Positions 10,075-21,489 of a stretch of DNA of 64,000 bases are shown here, piece by piece. The position numbers were made by a program, and so were the translations under genes. The notes beneath the pieces were generated by a model that ran no database searches, was not told the DNA's origin, and saw only the letters and a list, made by a program, of their open reading frames with translations. Within the stretch, counting starts at the first letter, position 1. Each line of letters opens with the position of its first letter. The DNA comes from Halopseudomonas pertucinogena (GTDB lineage Bacteria > Pseudomonadota > Gammaproteobacteria > Pseudomonadales > Pseudomonadaceae), in the NCBI RefSeq assembly GCF_014646575.1, contig NZ_BMNN01000003.1, positions 25,030 to 89,029 on the forward strand, given 5' to 3'.

Positions 10075-10884
10075 TTAACCCAGCAGAGAAAGAAAGGCGA
10101 TGATCACCGCCCAGGCCAGCAGGGCACGGATCATCAGCTGACGGGTTTCCTCCAGCAGGGCGATGCCCGCCTCTGCTGCCGGAGGGGTCAGCGCAGCCGC
10201 AGCGCAGCGGCTCACCAGCTCCCCGCCGGAAATCTCCCAAACCGCCGCCTGACCGCGCAAGGCGCGCAGCGTGTGATCGTACTGCCCGACCAGCGCCAGA
10301 CTCAGCGCCAGCAGCCGTGCGGGTATCCATTCCAGCGCATGCACCAGAATACCCGCCGGTGGCGAGGCGGAATGCTCCCATTGCTGTCGAGTCAACTCCA
10401 GCAACCGATAGGCCAGCGCACCCAGCGGGCCCAGCAGCAGATACCAGAAGGCCGGCGCGAAATAGTCCTGCAGACTCGCAGCGGCCATGCGCTGACTGAC
10501 TCGCCGCAGCAGCCCGGCACCGTCCTCATCCACCACGCCCAGCTGCTGCTCGGCCACCAGCGCGGCCGCTGCCTGATCATCCCGTTGCCAGGCGGCGGCG
10601 AACCCGGCGGTCATGCTGCGCAGCGGATCCTGCCGACCCACGCAGCACAGCAGCAGCGCCACGTGCAACAGCAAGGTGAAGAAGCCGTAGGCCAGACCCC
10701 GTGCCAGCCACAGCAGCAGAGCCGCCGGCAACAGCAGCGACAGCACCGCCAGCACCGAGCGCCAGCCGCGCCCCAGGTTCACGGCCCGGCTGACCCAGCT
10801 TGCCAGCAGATCCCGGGGATACCCCCGGCGCCAGGGTGACCACAGCAGGATCAGCCCCACCAGCAACAGAACCAGAAAATTCAT
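10075..10884 (-). CDS. ampE: AmpE family inner-membrane regulator
   Basis: A 269-residue membrane protein with hydrophobic segments near residues 1-16, 42-62, 64-80, 145-165 and at the C-terminus (AWAVIIAFLSLLG). It matches AmpE, the partner of AmpD in the beta-lactamase induction operon, including LLRRVSQRMAA and QDYFAPAFWYLLLGPLGALAYR. Its exact biochemical role is unsettled. The ATG overlaps the ampD stop (ATGA), so ampD-ampE is translationally coupled. Confidence 0.92.
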   Translation of the reverse strand: MNFLVLLLVGLILLWSPWRRGYPRDLLASWVSRAVNLGRGWRSVLAVLSLLLPAALLLWLARGLAYGFFTLLLHVALLLCCVGRQDPLRSMTAGFAAAWQRDDQAAAALVAEQQLGVVDEDGAGLLRRVSQRMAAASLQDYFAPAFWYLLLGPLGALAYRLLELTRQQWEHSASPPAGILVHALEWIPARLLALSLALVGQYDHTLRALRGQAAVWEISGGELVSRCAAAALTPPAAEAGIALLEETRQLMIRALLAWAVIIAFLSLLG

Positions 10885-11465
10885 CGGTACCTTCCATTCG
10901 TCGGTGCATTGCCCGCCAGCCGGCCGAGATAGCCCGACCAGTCAAAGCAGGGGCCGGGGTCGGTCTTGCGACCCGGCGCGATGTGTTCGTGCCCGGTAAT
11001 ACGTTCGTCGGTAATCAACGGGTAGGCGTGCTGCAGCGCCCGGGTGAGCGCGACGAGGCTGTCATATTGCGCCTCGGTGAAAGGCTGGTCGTCGGTACCC
11101 TCAAGCTCGATGCCGATGGAGAAATCGTTGCAGTTGTCACGCCCCTGGAACAGTGACTGGCCCGCATGCCAGGCCCGCTGCAGGCAGGAAACGAACTGGG
11201 TGACGCGCCCGCAGCGCTCGATCAGGAAGTGCGCCGAGACGCGCACACCGGTGAGGTGCTCGAAATAGGGATGGGCGGAGTGATCAAGGCTGCCGGTGAA
11301 GAACTGCCGGACGCAGCCGGTGGCAAACTGGCCGGGGGGCAGACTGATGTTGTGAATGACCAGCAGGGAAATATCGCCCCCCTCCGGCCGCGCATTGAAA
11401 TGCGCCGATGGACAATGCTCCACCCCGTCAAGCCAGCCGCTGGCCGTGTCAACCCGCATGGACAT
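10881..11465 (-). CDS. ampD: 1,6-anhydro-N-acetylmuramyl-L-alanine amidase AmpD
   Basis: A 194-residue cytosolic zinc amidase of the amidase_2 family. The zinc ligand His lies in LLVIHNISLP, SAHFLIERCGRVTQFV holds the substrate loop, and GHEHIAPGRKTDPGPCFDW near the C-terminus has the remaining His/Asp ligands and the catalytic Lys. AmpD removes the stem peptide from anhydromuropeptides brought in by AmpG, lowering the AmpR-activating signal. No signal peptide is present, which separates it from periplasmic AmpDh paralogues. First gene of ampDE. Confidence 0.94.
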   Translation of the reverse strand: MSMRVDTASGWLDGVEHCPSAHFNARPEGGDISLLVIHNISLPPGQFATGCVRQFFTGSLDHSAHPYFEHLTGVRVSAHFLIERCGRVTQFVSCLQRAWHAGQSLFQGRDNCNDFSIGIELEGTDDQPFTEAQYDSLVALTRALQHAYPLITDERITGHEHIAPGRKTDPGPCFDWSGYLGRLAGNAPTNGRYR

Positions 11466-11550
11466 CCCTACCCCGACAGCAAAAGCACTATCCTAGGGCG
11501 GTCGGGACACCTGCTGCAAGTCGAACCGGATAACCAGCCGTCCGGCAGGC

Positions 11551-13872
11551 TTACGGGCGGGTGTCGCGCAGCTGGCGCAGGTTGCCGATCACCGACTCCA
11601 GCGCACGGTCGAACAGCTGGTCGTTGGCCAACAGGCGGATGCGACCTTCCTCGTACTGGCGGCACAGCTCCAGATGGTTGAACTCGGCGACCTTCATGCC
11701 GGTACGATTGACGAAGATGTACTTGCCGCTGAAGCTGATGATCGCGGCCAGCTTGCAGCGCTGGGCAGCGCCCTCTCCGACCGCGATCTCGAACCAGCTG
11801 CCGGCGTGCAGGCTGTCCACCCAGGCCGCCGCGTCGACACCGGGCAGATCTTCGATGGTCTCGACCTGCTCGGCCTCGGCCACATCGTCCAGCACCGGCT
11901 CCTCGACCAGCACCATGTCCATCAGCACCGGTATTTCGTCACCGGCGGGCAGCGCCTGCTCCGGCGCGTACGGCGCCGCAGGCTCGGCGACCAGCATTTC
12001 ACTGTCCGGCGTCGGAGCAACGACCGGCTGCGGTACTGCCGGCTCGGCAGGGACCTCCGGCGCGGGCACAGCGGCCAGGGCTGCGGCCTGCAGGCCCTGC
12101 AAGCGCCGCAGCTGGGGAGATGCTTCCGGGTGCTCCTCACCGAGCAGGCGCAGCCCGTCCTGCAGGGCCTCGCAGACGGCAGCGTTGAGTACGCGGCGCT
12201 GGTCCAGCGCGGTCGGCTCGGGCACTTCCACCGATTCCACGATCTGTCCGGCCACCGCCACCGCCCGCTGCCAGGCCGCGGAATGCTCACCGTCCCGCAG
12301 GAAGGCCAGCTGCAGCACCTGGCTCCACAGGTCGCGCAACAGGTCCACGGCGAATACCGGCAGAGTGCGCCCCAGCAGCAGACCGTTGATCACCCTGGCC
12401 GATCTGCTGCGGGCAGCCTCGACCCGGGCGCGCCCTTCCTCGGCATCCCGGGTGCGCTGCTCCAGACGCTCGGCGCGGCGCTGCTCGAGCCGGACGAAGC
12501 CGGCCAGCTCGTCGTGCATCTGCTCGAAGAAGGCAGCATCGACATGCTGCTCGGCAAGCATGCGATCCACCATGCGCTCCAGCAGCGCGTGGAGCTGATC
12601 GCGCTGCAGGTCGTCGTGATCACTCCAGCCCATGGTCGCCCGGGCCAGCTCATTGAGCAGGCGCCGCGCCGGGTGGGAGGAGCGGTTGAAGAGACTCTTG
12701 TCGGCGATGGCCACCCGCAGAATCGGCAGCTGCATGCGGCCGATCAGCGCCTTGAGCGCGGACGGCAGCTCGCTGTCCCCCAGCACCACGTCGAACAGCA
12801 TGGACACCAGGTTGATGACGTCATCATCGACCCGATCAAGCTTGCGTACCTCGCCGGTCTGACGCTGCTGCTCCTGCAGCTGCCGGCTGATATGCCCGCG
12901 CAGGTCCGCCAGCGAGGCACCCTGTGCCGCCTGGCTGCTGAAATGATTGAGCATGCCGAGCAGCTCGTCGCTGCGTACCGGGGCGGCTGTCGGCGCGCCC
13001 AGCGCACTGAGGGCAATGTCGCCACTGGTATGGCGCCAGCTGCTGATCAGCTCACTGAACAGCGACAGCACCTGCTGATCGGCCTGACCACCAGCCGGGG
13101 ACGATGGCATGGCACTGCCGGGCGCCGATGGCCGCTCCGCAGCACTGCGCTGACGCTGGGGCATGACGCCCTGCTTGAGGTCGGGCAGCACGCCGGCATT
13201 GGCCAGCAGCTCGTTGACGTCGGCATACAGCGAGTCGATGGAGTTGAACACGTGCCGCTCGAACATCTTGAGAATGATCAGCCGCACCTTGATGTCGAGG
13301 TTCAGCGGTGCGTAGCTGTCGGCAAACATCTGCACCATATTGGCCGCAGCCAGGGGGTTGGCCGCATCGGTAACGGTGCCACTGACCAGATTGTTGAGCC
13401 GCAGGGTCAGGTGCATCAGCGGAATCTGGTTGCGCGAAGTCACCCGCCCGACCATGCTGTCCAGCGCCACGGTCTGCTCGAGCTCGTCCGGCTGCACCAG
13501 GCTCAGGGAGTCGAGATCGAAGGGGGTAGACGCCGAGGCGGCCGGCGCCTGGCGGCCGAACTGGAGATCGCTGAACTGACGGTCGAGGCTGTCACAGCAG
13601 CTCTTCTCGAGGGCGTGGCGCTGCAGCCGCAGCTGACGCATCGCATCGAAGAACATGCTCTGCTCGGCATTGTTGCCGGCGCGGTCGGCCTTCTCGAACA
13701 GGGTGTCGTCGGCGTTATCGAACAGCTCGCCCAGACCGACCCGCAGGAAGGTGAGCGCGCGGTCGCGGACCGCCGCCAGAGGCGCGTTAAGGGAGCCACG
13801 AACCTCCGGACCGGTTCGCCGTCCGGCGTTGCCGACCGCAGCAAGGGAAACCACGTTGTGATCCTTGGCCAT
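11551..13872 (-). CDS. DUF1631 family protein
   Basis: A 773-residue protein matching the pseudomonad DUF1631 family, sometimes annotated misleadingly as thymidine phosphorylase. It is mostly helical and charged with no membrane segment. A Pro/Ala/Glu-rich linker (around residues 610-690) precedes a compact C-terminal module (WFEIAVGEGAAQRCKLAAI, KYIFVNRTGMKVAE). That module has a PilZ-like pattern, but I see no full c-di-GMP motif. The ATG at 13872 follows AGGAGA. It lies upstream of ampD on the same strand and diverges from nadC, an order I recall from P. aeruginosa. Function unknown. Confidence 0.85.
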   Translation of the reverse strand: MAKDHNVVSLAAVGNAGRRTGPEVRGSLNAPLAAVRDRALTFLRVGLGELFDNADDTLFEKADRAGNNAEQSMFFDAMRQLRLQRHALEKSCCDSLDRQFSDLQFGRQAPAASASTPFDLDSLSLVQPDELEQTVALDSMVGRVTSRNQIPLMHLTLRLNNLVSGTVTDAANPLAAANMVQMFADSYAPLNLDIKVRLIILKMFERHVFNSIDSLYADVNELLANAGVLPDLKQGVMPQRQRSAAERPSAPGSAMPSSPAGGQADQQVLSLFSELISSWRHTSGDIALSALGAPTAAPVRSDELLGMLNHFSSQAAQGASLADLRGHISRQLQEQQRQTGEVRKLDRVDDDVINLVSMLFDVVLGDSELPSALKALIGRMQLPILRVAIADKSLFNRSSHPARRLLNELARATMGWSDHDDLQRDQLHALLERMVDRMLAEQHVDAAFFEQMHDELAGFVRLEQRRAERLEQRTRDAEEGRARVEAARSRSARVINGLLLGRTLPVFAVDLLRDLWSQVLQLAFLRDGEHSAAWQRAVAVAGQIVESVEVPEPTALDQRRVLNAAVCEALQDGLRLLGEEHPEASPQLRRLQGLQAAALAAVPAPEVPAEPAVPQPVVAPTPDSEMLVAEPAAPYAPEQALPAGDEIPVLMDMVLVEEPVLDDVAEAEQVETIEDLPGVDAAAWVDSLHAGSWFEIAVGEGAAQRCKLAAIISFSGKYIFVNRTGMKVAEFNHLELCRQYEEGRIRLLANDQLFDRALESVIGNLRQLRDTRP

Positions 13873-14108
13873 TGCCGTCTCCTCAGCAATCCATAGCGTC
13901 ACAGGAGAGTGTCGCATCCATGTGACGATTTTATGGCGTCAAAAATATAGTGGAAGTATACATGCTTTCAAGGATTCGACAGCAGCGATGGTTTTTTATT
14001 TGCACTGGCTCACACTTCGCCTGAATGGGTGGGCGCATCGCCACCCTCGTGGCGCGCGGTGCTTCGAGTATACTGGCGCCCTGCCAATGACCGTAACGGA
14101 GCCACCCC

Positions 14109-14957
14109 ATGCCGAATATCACCCTCGAACATCTTCAGTCCTCCATCGAACAGGAGGTGCGCAGGGCGCTGGCAGAGGATATCGGCAGTGGCGACATCAC
14201 CGCGGCGCTGATCCCCGCCGACCGCCAGGCCCGGGCCACCATCATCTCCCGCGAGCCGGCCGTGCTGTGCGGCACCGCCTGGGCGGATGAAGTGTTCCGT
14301 CAGGTCGACCCGGCGATCAAGGTAACCTGGCTGGCCGCCGATGGCGACCCGCTGCAGCCCGACCAGCCCTTCTGCGAACTTGCCGGCCCGGCGCGGGGGC
14401 TGCTCAGCGGCGAGCGCTGTGCATTGAACTTCATCCAGACGCTGTCTGCCACCGCGACCCGCAGCCGACACTTTGCCGATCTGGTCGAAGGTACCTCGGT
14501 AAAACTGCTGGATACCCGCAAGACCCTGCCCGGCCTGCGGCTGGCCCAGAAGTATGCCGTCACCTGCGGCGGTTGTCACAATCACCGCATCGGCCTGTTC
14601 GACGCCTTCCTGATCAAGGAAAACCACATCGCCGCCTGCGGCGGCATCCAGGCCGCAGTGGATCAGGCTCGCGCCCTGGCGCCGGGCAAACCGGTGGAGG
14701 TGGAAGTGGAGAACCTGCAGGAGCTGCGTCAGGCCCTGGAAGCAGGCGCCGACATCATCATGCTCGACGAGCTCAGCCATGCGGACATGCGCACCGCCGT
14801 CGAGATCGCCGCCGGCCGGGCGAAGCTTGAAGCCTCCGGCGGCATCACCGAAGCGACCCTGCGAAGCGTTGCCGAAACCGGCGTGGATTACATCTCGATC
14901 GGCAGCCTGACCAAAGACATCAAGGCAGTGGACCTGTCCATGCGGCTGATCATGTAA
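14109..14957 (+). CDS. nadC: Nicotinate-nucleotide pyrophosphorylase (carboxylating)
   Basis: A 282-residue quinolinate phosphoribosyltransferase, converting quinolinate and PRPP to nicotinate mononucleotide in de novo NAD synthesis. Signatures are [12 protein letters not shown] near the N-terminus, [17 protein letters not shown] (substrate-binding Arg/Lys), [18 protein letters not shown], and the C-terminal LEASGGI and DYISIGSLT phosphate-binding motifs. Full length. In many pseudomonads pilABCD follows nadC, but here the next gene is an unrelated convergent phosphatase. Confidence 0.95.
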   Translation: MPNITLEHLQSSIEQEVRRALAEDIGSGDITAALIPADRQARATIISREPAVLCGTAWADEVFRQVDPAIKVTWLAADGDPLQPDQPFCELAGPARGLLSGERCALNFIQTLSATATRSRHFADLVEGTSVKLLDTRKTLPGLRLAQKYAVTCGGCHNHRIGLFDAFLIKENHIAACGGIQAAVDQARALAPGKPVEVEVENLQELRQALEAGADIIMLDELSHADMRTAVEIAAGRAKLEASGGITEATLRSVAETGVDYISIGSLTKDIKAVDLSMRLIM

Positions 14958-14965
14958 GGCACCCC

Positions 14966-15547
14966 TCAGCCGGGCAGCCTCGCCAGCAGTGCGTGGCAGT
15001 CCGGCACATGAACATCCGTCAGCGCCGGCCAGGGGTTGTCCTCCAGTACCAGACAGGTATGACAGCCCGCGGCCCTGCCCGCCTCCAGATCGAAGCGGAA
15101 ATCACCGACCATCACCGCCTCCGACGGGGCGACCTTCCACTCGTTCAGCAATTGATGGATGCCGTCCGGGGCCGGTTTGGGTGGCGCGTCGTTGCGGCCG
15201 AGAATGGCTTGCGGATCGAAGCAGTCGAGCACCCCGATCCGCTCCAGCGAGGCCATGGCCACCGAGTGCAGATTGCGCGTGAGGATGCCCAGCCGCACGT
15301 TGCGCCGATGCAGCTCGCGGATCAGCTCCGCCGCCCCCGGCGCCGGCTCGACCTCACGGGCCAGGCGCAGCTCGATATCATCCAGCTGGCGATTCAGGCG
15401 CTCCCGCTCGGCAATCGGCAGCCGGCCGAGGTATTCCAGAATATCCTCGTCCAGAGGCACACCCAGCTCCCGACGGATGGCCGGAAAATCATGCTGGGCG
15501 ACGGTCAGGGTTCCGTCCAGATCGAAGATCCACCCCTGCATCTGCAT
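14966..15547 (-). CDS. HAD-superfamily hydrolase (phosphoglycolate phosphatase-like)
   Basis: A 193-residue HAD phosphatase with motif I IFDLDGTLT (nucleophile and acid/base Asp), motif II ILTRN, motif III Lys in PPKPAPDG, and motif IV VMVGDFRFD. The small helical cap between motifs I and II fits the phosphoglycolate phosphatase/beta-phosphoglucomutase class. The true substrate cannot be told. It starts one base after the tesB stop on the same strand, so the two are probably co-transcribed. Confidence 0.88.
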   Translation of the reverse strand: MQMQGWIFDLDGTLTVAQHDFPAIRRELGVPLDEDILEYLGRLPIAERERLNRQLDDIELRLAREVEPAPGAAELIRELHRRNVRLGILTRNLHSVAMASLERIGVLDCFDPQAILGRNDAPPKPAPDGIHQLLNEWKVAPSEAVMVGDFRFDLEAGRAAGCHTCLVLEDNPWPALTDVHVPDCHALLARLPG

Positions 15548-15548
15548 G

Positions 15549-16418
15549 TCAGATACCGTCCCTGCGTTCCCGCATCAGTGACTCCTGCGCCACCGAGGCC
15601 ACCAGCTCGCCAGCGCGGTTGTATACCAGCCCGCGGGAGAAGCCCCGGGCGCCGCTGGCAGATGGGCTGTCCATCGCATACAGCAGCCAGTCATCCATGC
15701 GCAGCGGACGATGGAACCAGACCGCATGGTCGATGCTCGCCACCTGCCAGCGCGGCGACCAGGTGGAAATGGCATGGGGCAGCGCCGCGGTACTCAGCAG
15801 GTTGAAGTCGGAGGCGTAGGCGAACAGGTACCGGTGCAGATGATCGTCATCCGGCAGCGCACCATCGGCGCGGAACCAGATGTACTGCTTCGGCTCGGCG
15901 GCGCGCGGGTGGAACGGGTTGTAGCCATTGACCCGGCGGATCTCGATGGGCTTGGGGCACAGCACGCTGTCGCGCACTGCCTCGGGCAGCATGTGCTGAT
16001 TCTCCAGCGCCACCTCCAGCTCGCTCTTGAGCCCCTCGGGGCCGGGAACCTGCGGCATATCGCTCTGGTGCGAGGCGCCCGGCTCGTCGCCATGGAAGGA
16101 CGCCATCAGCGTGAAGATCGCCCGGCCCTTCTGGATGGCGCTGACCGTGCGGGTGGTGAAACTGCCGCCGTCGCGGGGGGACTCAACCTGATAGATGATC
16201 GGCAGCTGCGCGTCCCCCGGGCGCAGGAAGTAACCATGCACGGAATGCACGCGGCGCTCGGGTGCGACGGTCTGGCTGGCGGCGGATAACGCCTGGCCCA
16301 GCACCTGGCCACCGAACAGCTGGCGGAAACCCAGATCCTCGCTGCACCCGCGGAACAGGTTTTCCTCGATCTTCTCCAGCGCCAGCAGGCTGACCAGATT
16401 ATCCAGCTTTTCGCTCAT
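15549..16418 (-). CDS. tesB: Acyl-CoA thioesterase II
   Basis: A 289-residue double-hotdog thioesterase hydrolysing acyl-CoA to free acid and CoA. FGGQVLGQALSAA (residues 31-43), HSVHGYFLRPGD and the C-terminal DHAVWFHRPLRMDDWLLY match TesB, including the catalytic Asp region; RGFSRGLVYNRAGELVASVAQE is the second hotdog end. The start at 16418 follows GAGGAG; the longer open frame upstream has no family similarity. Upstream partner of the HAD phosphatase gene. Confidence 0.94.
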   Translation of the reverse strand: MSEKLDNLVSLLALEKIEENLFRGCSEDLGFRQLFGGQVLGQALSAASQTVAPERRVHSVHGYFLRPGDAQLPIIYQVESPRDGGSFTTRTVSAIQKGRAIFTLMASFHGDEPGASHQSDMPQVPGPEGLKSELEVALENQHMLPEAVRDSVLCPKPIEIRRVNGYNPFHPRAAEPKQYIWFRADGALPDDDHLHRYLFAYASDFNLLSTAALPHAISTWSPRWQVASIDHAVWFHRPLRMDDWLLYAMDSPSASGARGFSRGLVYNRAGELVASVAQESLMRERRDGI

Positions 16419-16597
16419 AGCGACTCCTCGACAAGTCTCCAACCACAGGATTGGAGCATACAACGTCGGTAACGCGACAGAGTGTCGCGGCCAAAAGGAG
16501 CTGGATTCTAAACCCACCGGGGCATTTCTTGTAGTGTCGACTTGTTAACCGGCGTTTGCGGTACACTGCGCGCGCCACGCTGCCCGGAGCCCCCTGC

Positions 16598-17848
16598 ATG
16601 CCGACCCCACCCTCCCCCCAGAAGCCCCTGATTGCCGTTGTAGGCGGCGGCCCCGCCGGCCTGATGGCCGCCGAGACCCTGGCACTGGCCGGGCGGCGCG
16701 TCGCACTGTTCGATGCCATGCCATCGGTCGGCCGCAAGTTCCTGCTGGCCGGGGTCGGCGGCATGAACATCACCCATTCGGAAGGCGCCGAGGCCTTTCT
16801 CGGGCGCTACCGGGAGGCGGCGCCCTGGGTCGGGCAATGGCTGCAGCGGATGGACGGCCCGGCCCTGCGCGAATGGATCCATGAGCTGGGCATCGACACC
16901 TTTGTCGGCACTTCCGGTCGGGTATTTCCCACCGACATGAAGGCTGCCCCGCTGCTGCGCGCCTGGCTCAGACGGTTGCGCGACGCCGGCGTCGAACTGC
17001 ACACGCGGCATCGCTGGCTGGGCTGGGATGACCGGGGCCGGCTCGAGCTCGCCAGCCCCACGGGTACGCTCCACCTGCAGGCGGCCGCCACGGTGCTGGC
17101 GCTGGGCGGTGGCAGCTGGTCGCGCCTGGGTTCGGACGGCAGCTGGGTGGATATCCTGCGCCGACAGGGCGTTACGGTCAGCGAACTGTTGCCGGCCAAC
17201 TGTGGCTTCCTCGTGTCCTGGAGCGAGCATCTGCGCCAGCGCTTCGCCGGCGCGCCGCTCAAACCGGTCACTGCCACGGTGACGACCACCCGGGGCGAGT
17301 GCCTGCAGCGACGCGGCGAAGCCATCCTCAGCGAGGACGGCCTGGAAGGCAGCCTGATCTACGCCCTCGCAGCGCCGCTGCGGGAGCTGATTGCCCGTGA
17401 CGGTCAGGCGCAGCTGCAACTGGATCTGGCGCCGGATCGCAGCCAGGAGCAGCTGGCCATGCTGCTGGCTCAGCCCCGCAAGGGCCAGTCGCTGTCCAGC
17501 ATCCTGCGCAAGCGCGCCGGTCTCGATCCGCTGAAGGTCGCCCTGCTGCATGAGCGTCTGGACAAGGCACAGATGCTCGACCCGGCCCGGCTTACCGGCG
17601 GCATCAAGCAACTGAGGGTGCCGCTGGAAGGCACCCGCCCGCTGGATGAGGCCATCAGCAGCGCCGGCGGCATCGACCGGCAGGCGCTGGATGACAATCT
17701 CATGCTGCGGAGCCTGCCCGGCGTGTTCTGCGCGGGGGAAATGCTCAACTGGGAAGCGCCGACCGGCGGCTACCTGCTGACCGCCTGTTTTGCCAGCGGA
17801 CGGGTGGCTGGAGAGGGTGTTCTCAGGTGGCTGAAATCGTGTCCCTGA
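16598..17848 (+). CDS. NAD(P)/FAD-dependent oxidoreductase (HI0933/BaiN-like, TIGR03862 type)
   Basis: A 416-residue flavoprotein. The N-terminal FAD-binding motif is VVGGGPAGLMAAETLA, followed by the family-specific GVGGMNITHSEG and the C-terminal FAD loop GEMLNWEAPTGGYLLT. This family is annotated as aminoacetone oxidase or BaiN-like oxidoreductase, but the substrate is generally unknown. The ATG at 16598 is preceded by GGAG; the open frame starts earlier without similarity. Divergent from tesB. Confidence 0.87.
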   Translation: MPTPPSPQKPLIAVVGGGPAGLMAAETLALAGRRVALFDAMPSVGRKFLLAGVGGMNITHSEGAEAFLGRYREAAPWVGQWLQRMDGPALREWIHELGIDTFVGTSGRVFPTDMKAAPLLRAWLRRLRDAGVELHTRHRWLGWDDRGRLELASPTGTLHLQAAATVLALGGGSWSRLGSDGSWVDILRRQGVTVSELLPANCGFLVSWSEHLRQRFAGAPLKPVTATVTTTRGECLQRRGEAILSEDGLEGSLIYALAAPLRELIARDGQAQLQLDLAPDRSQEQLAMLLAQPRKGQSLSSILRKRAGLDPLKVALLHERLDKAQMLDPARLTGGIKQLRVPLEGTRPLDEAISSAGGIDRQALDDNLMLRSLPGVFCAGEMLNWEAPTGGYLLTACFASGRVAGEGVLRWLKSCP

Positions 17849-17858
17849 GTCGAGCTGC

Positions 17859-18470
17859 TCAGGTTACTGCGTTCTCGCGACAGGCACTCGACCATGGCCA
17901 CTGCCCGGCTGAGGCGCACAGGCCCGCCTTGACCGGGTTCTGGTGTATGTAGTCCAGCGCGGATGCCAGATGGTCCTCGTTACGGATGTATCTGTCCCAG
18001 TAGCCACGCATCCAGAACCCGCCCACCGGCAGCGCCAGCTCCAGCCGTGCTGCATTCAGCAGCGCCCAGCGCGCCGACCAGCTTTTCCAGCCCTGGACGA
18101 TGCGCGGCAGTGACCAGCTCGGCCTGATCAGAATGTGAACGTGGTTGGGCATGATGACCCAGCTCAGCAGTTCGTAACGCCGGCCCGCGTGGTGCTGGAA
18201 CGCGCTCTGCAGTGTAGCGGCCATTTCGGGATGGAACAGCACGCAACTGCCGTATCCCTGATCAAGATACTTCTCCATCTGCACACGCAGAGCGTCAGAC
18301 CGCAGGCCCTCGGGCAACCGGTCGACCTCCTTCCTCATCTCCCGCAGGATGTGGGAAGGCAGACTGTCAGCCAGCCTGAAGGTGATGAACTGGATGGTGC
18401 CGGGGGCATCGAAGTGGGGGAGCTTGCCGGAGGTGTACCAGCCACGAAAGTCGCCGGAATGAGGATTCAT
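17859..18470 (-). CDS. REP-associated tyrosine transposase (RAYT, Y1/HUH family)
   Basis: A 203-residue protein of the IS200-like Y1 transposase superfamily. It has the HUH metal motif in VIMPNHVHILI, the downstream helix YWDRYIRNEDHL and the catalytic tyrosine in YIHQNPVKAGL. RAYTs are domesticated single-copy relatives of IS200 transposases that cut and spread REP palindromes. Supporting this, 2.5 units of an inverted-palindrome repeat lie just beyond its 5' end (18596-18832). The ATG at 18470 gives the family N-terminus (WYTSGKLPHFD). It looks intact. Confidence 0.9.
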   Translation of the reverse strand: MNPHSGDFRGWYTSGKLPHFDAPGTIQFITFRLADSLPSHILREMRKEVDRLPEGLRSDALRVQMEKYLDQGYGSCVLFHPEMAATLQSAFQHHAGRRYELLSWVIMPNHVHILIRPSWSLPRIVQGWKSWSARWALLNAARLELALPVGGFWMRGYWDRYIRNEDHLASALDYIHQNPVKAGLCASAGQWPWSSACRENAVT

Positions 18471-18595
18471 GGGAGAGATATCCGTACCGTTCAGTGCCGC
18501 GAATCCTAGCAACGGCGCCGGGTTATGACAGGGACTGCATCACAGAAAGAGACCGTACCCGGCGCAGAACTGGGACGCTCATCCCAAACCCGGGT

Positions 18596-18832
18596 GGCCG
18601 AGGTGGAACTCGGCCCTCCATGGCACCTGCGAGGGGTGGGAGTGTCGAGTTCCATCTCGACACCGGCGGGCTCGTCCGACCTCCGCTGGCCGAGGTGGAA
18701 CTCGGCCCTCCATGGCATCTGCGAGGGGTGGGAGTGTCGAGTTCCATCTCGACATCAGCGGGCTTGCCTTGACCGCCGCTGGCCGAGGTGGAACTCGGCC
18801 TTCCATGGCACTTGCGAGGGTTGGGAGTGTCG
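18596..18832. repeat. BIME-like tandem array of inverted REP palindromes beside the RAYT gene
   Basis: Three copies begin at 18596, 18688 and 18781, a period of 92-93 bases; the third is cut short. Each unit has a plus-strand palindrome CCGAGGTGGAACTCGG and, about 40 bases on, the near-same sequence inverted (minus strand CGAGATGGAACTCG), with a conserved middle containing CTCCATGGCA and GGTGGGAGTG. Paired inverted REPs next to a RAYT gene match the BIME arrangement. It fills the gap between the RAYT gene and the 3' end of clpB. Confidence 0.85.
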
Positions 18833-18833
18833 A

Positions 18834-21404
<2,571 letters not shown>

Positions 21405-21441
21405 GGGATTTCATCCTTCAAGATTCATTCAGATGAAGGAT

Positions 21442-21469
21442 AGATGAGGTTTATTTCCGCGCTTTCAAG
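21442..21469 (-). promoter_or_regulatory. Sigma-32 type heat-shock promoter of clpB
   Basis: On the minus strand CTTGAAA (21463-21469) is followed after 13 bases by CCTCATCT (21442-21449), close to the RpoH consensus CTTGAAA / CCCATNT and with the same spacer length as the groES promoter in this window. It lies about 40 bases upstream of the clpB ATG, in the 85-base gap after pgeF. Confidence 0.85.
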
Positions 21470-21489
21470 GGGTCAGATACTGATCTGCG

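Noticed and set aside
18596..18832. Possible CRISPR array
   Set aside because: The 92-base units are repeated almost throughout and are palindromic, with no unique spacers, and no cas gene is near.
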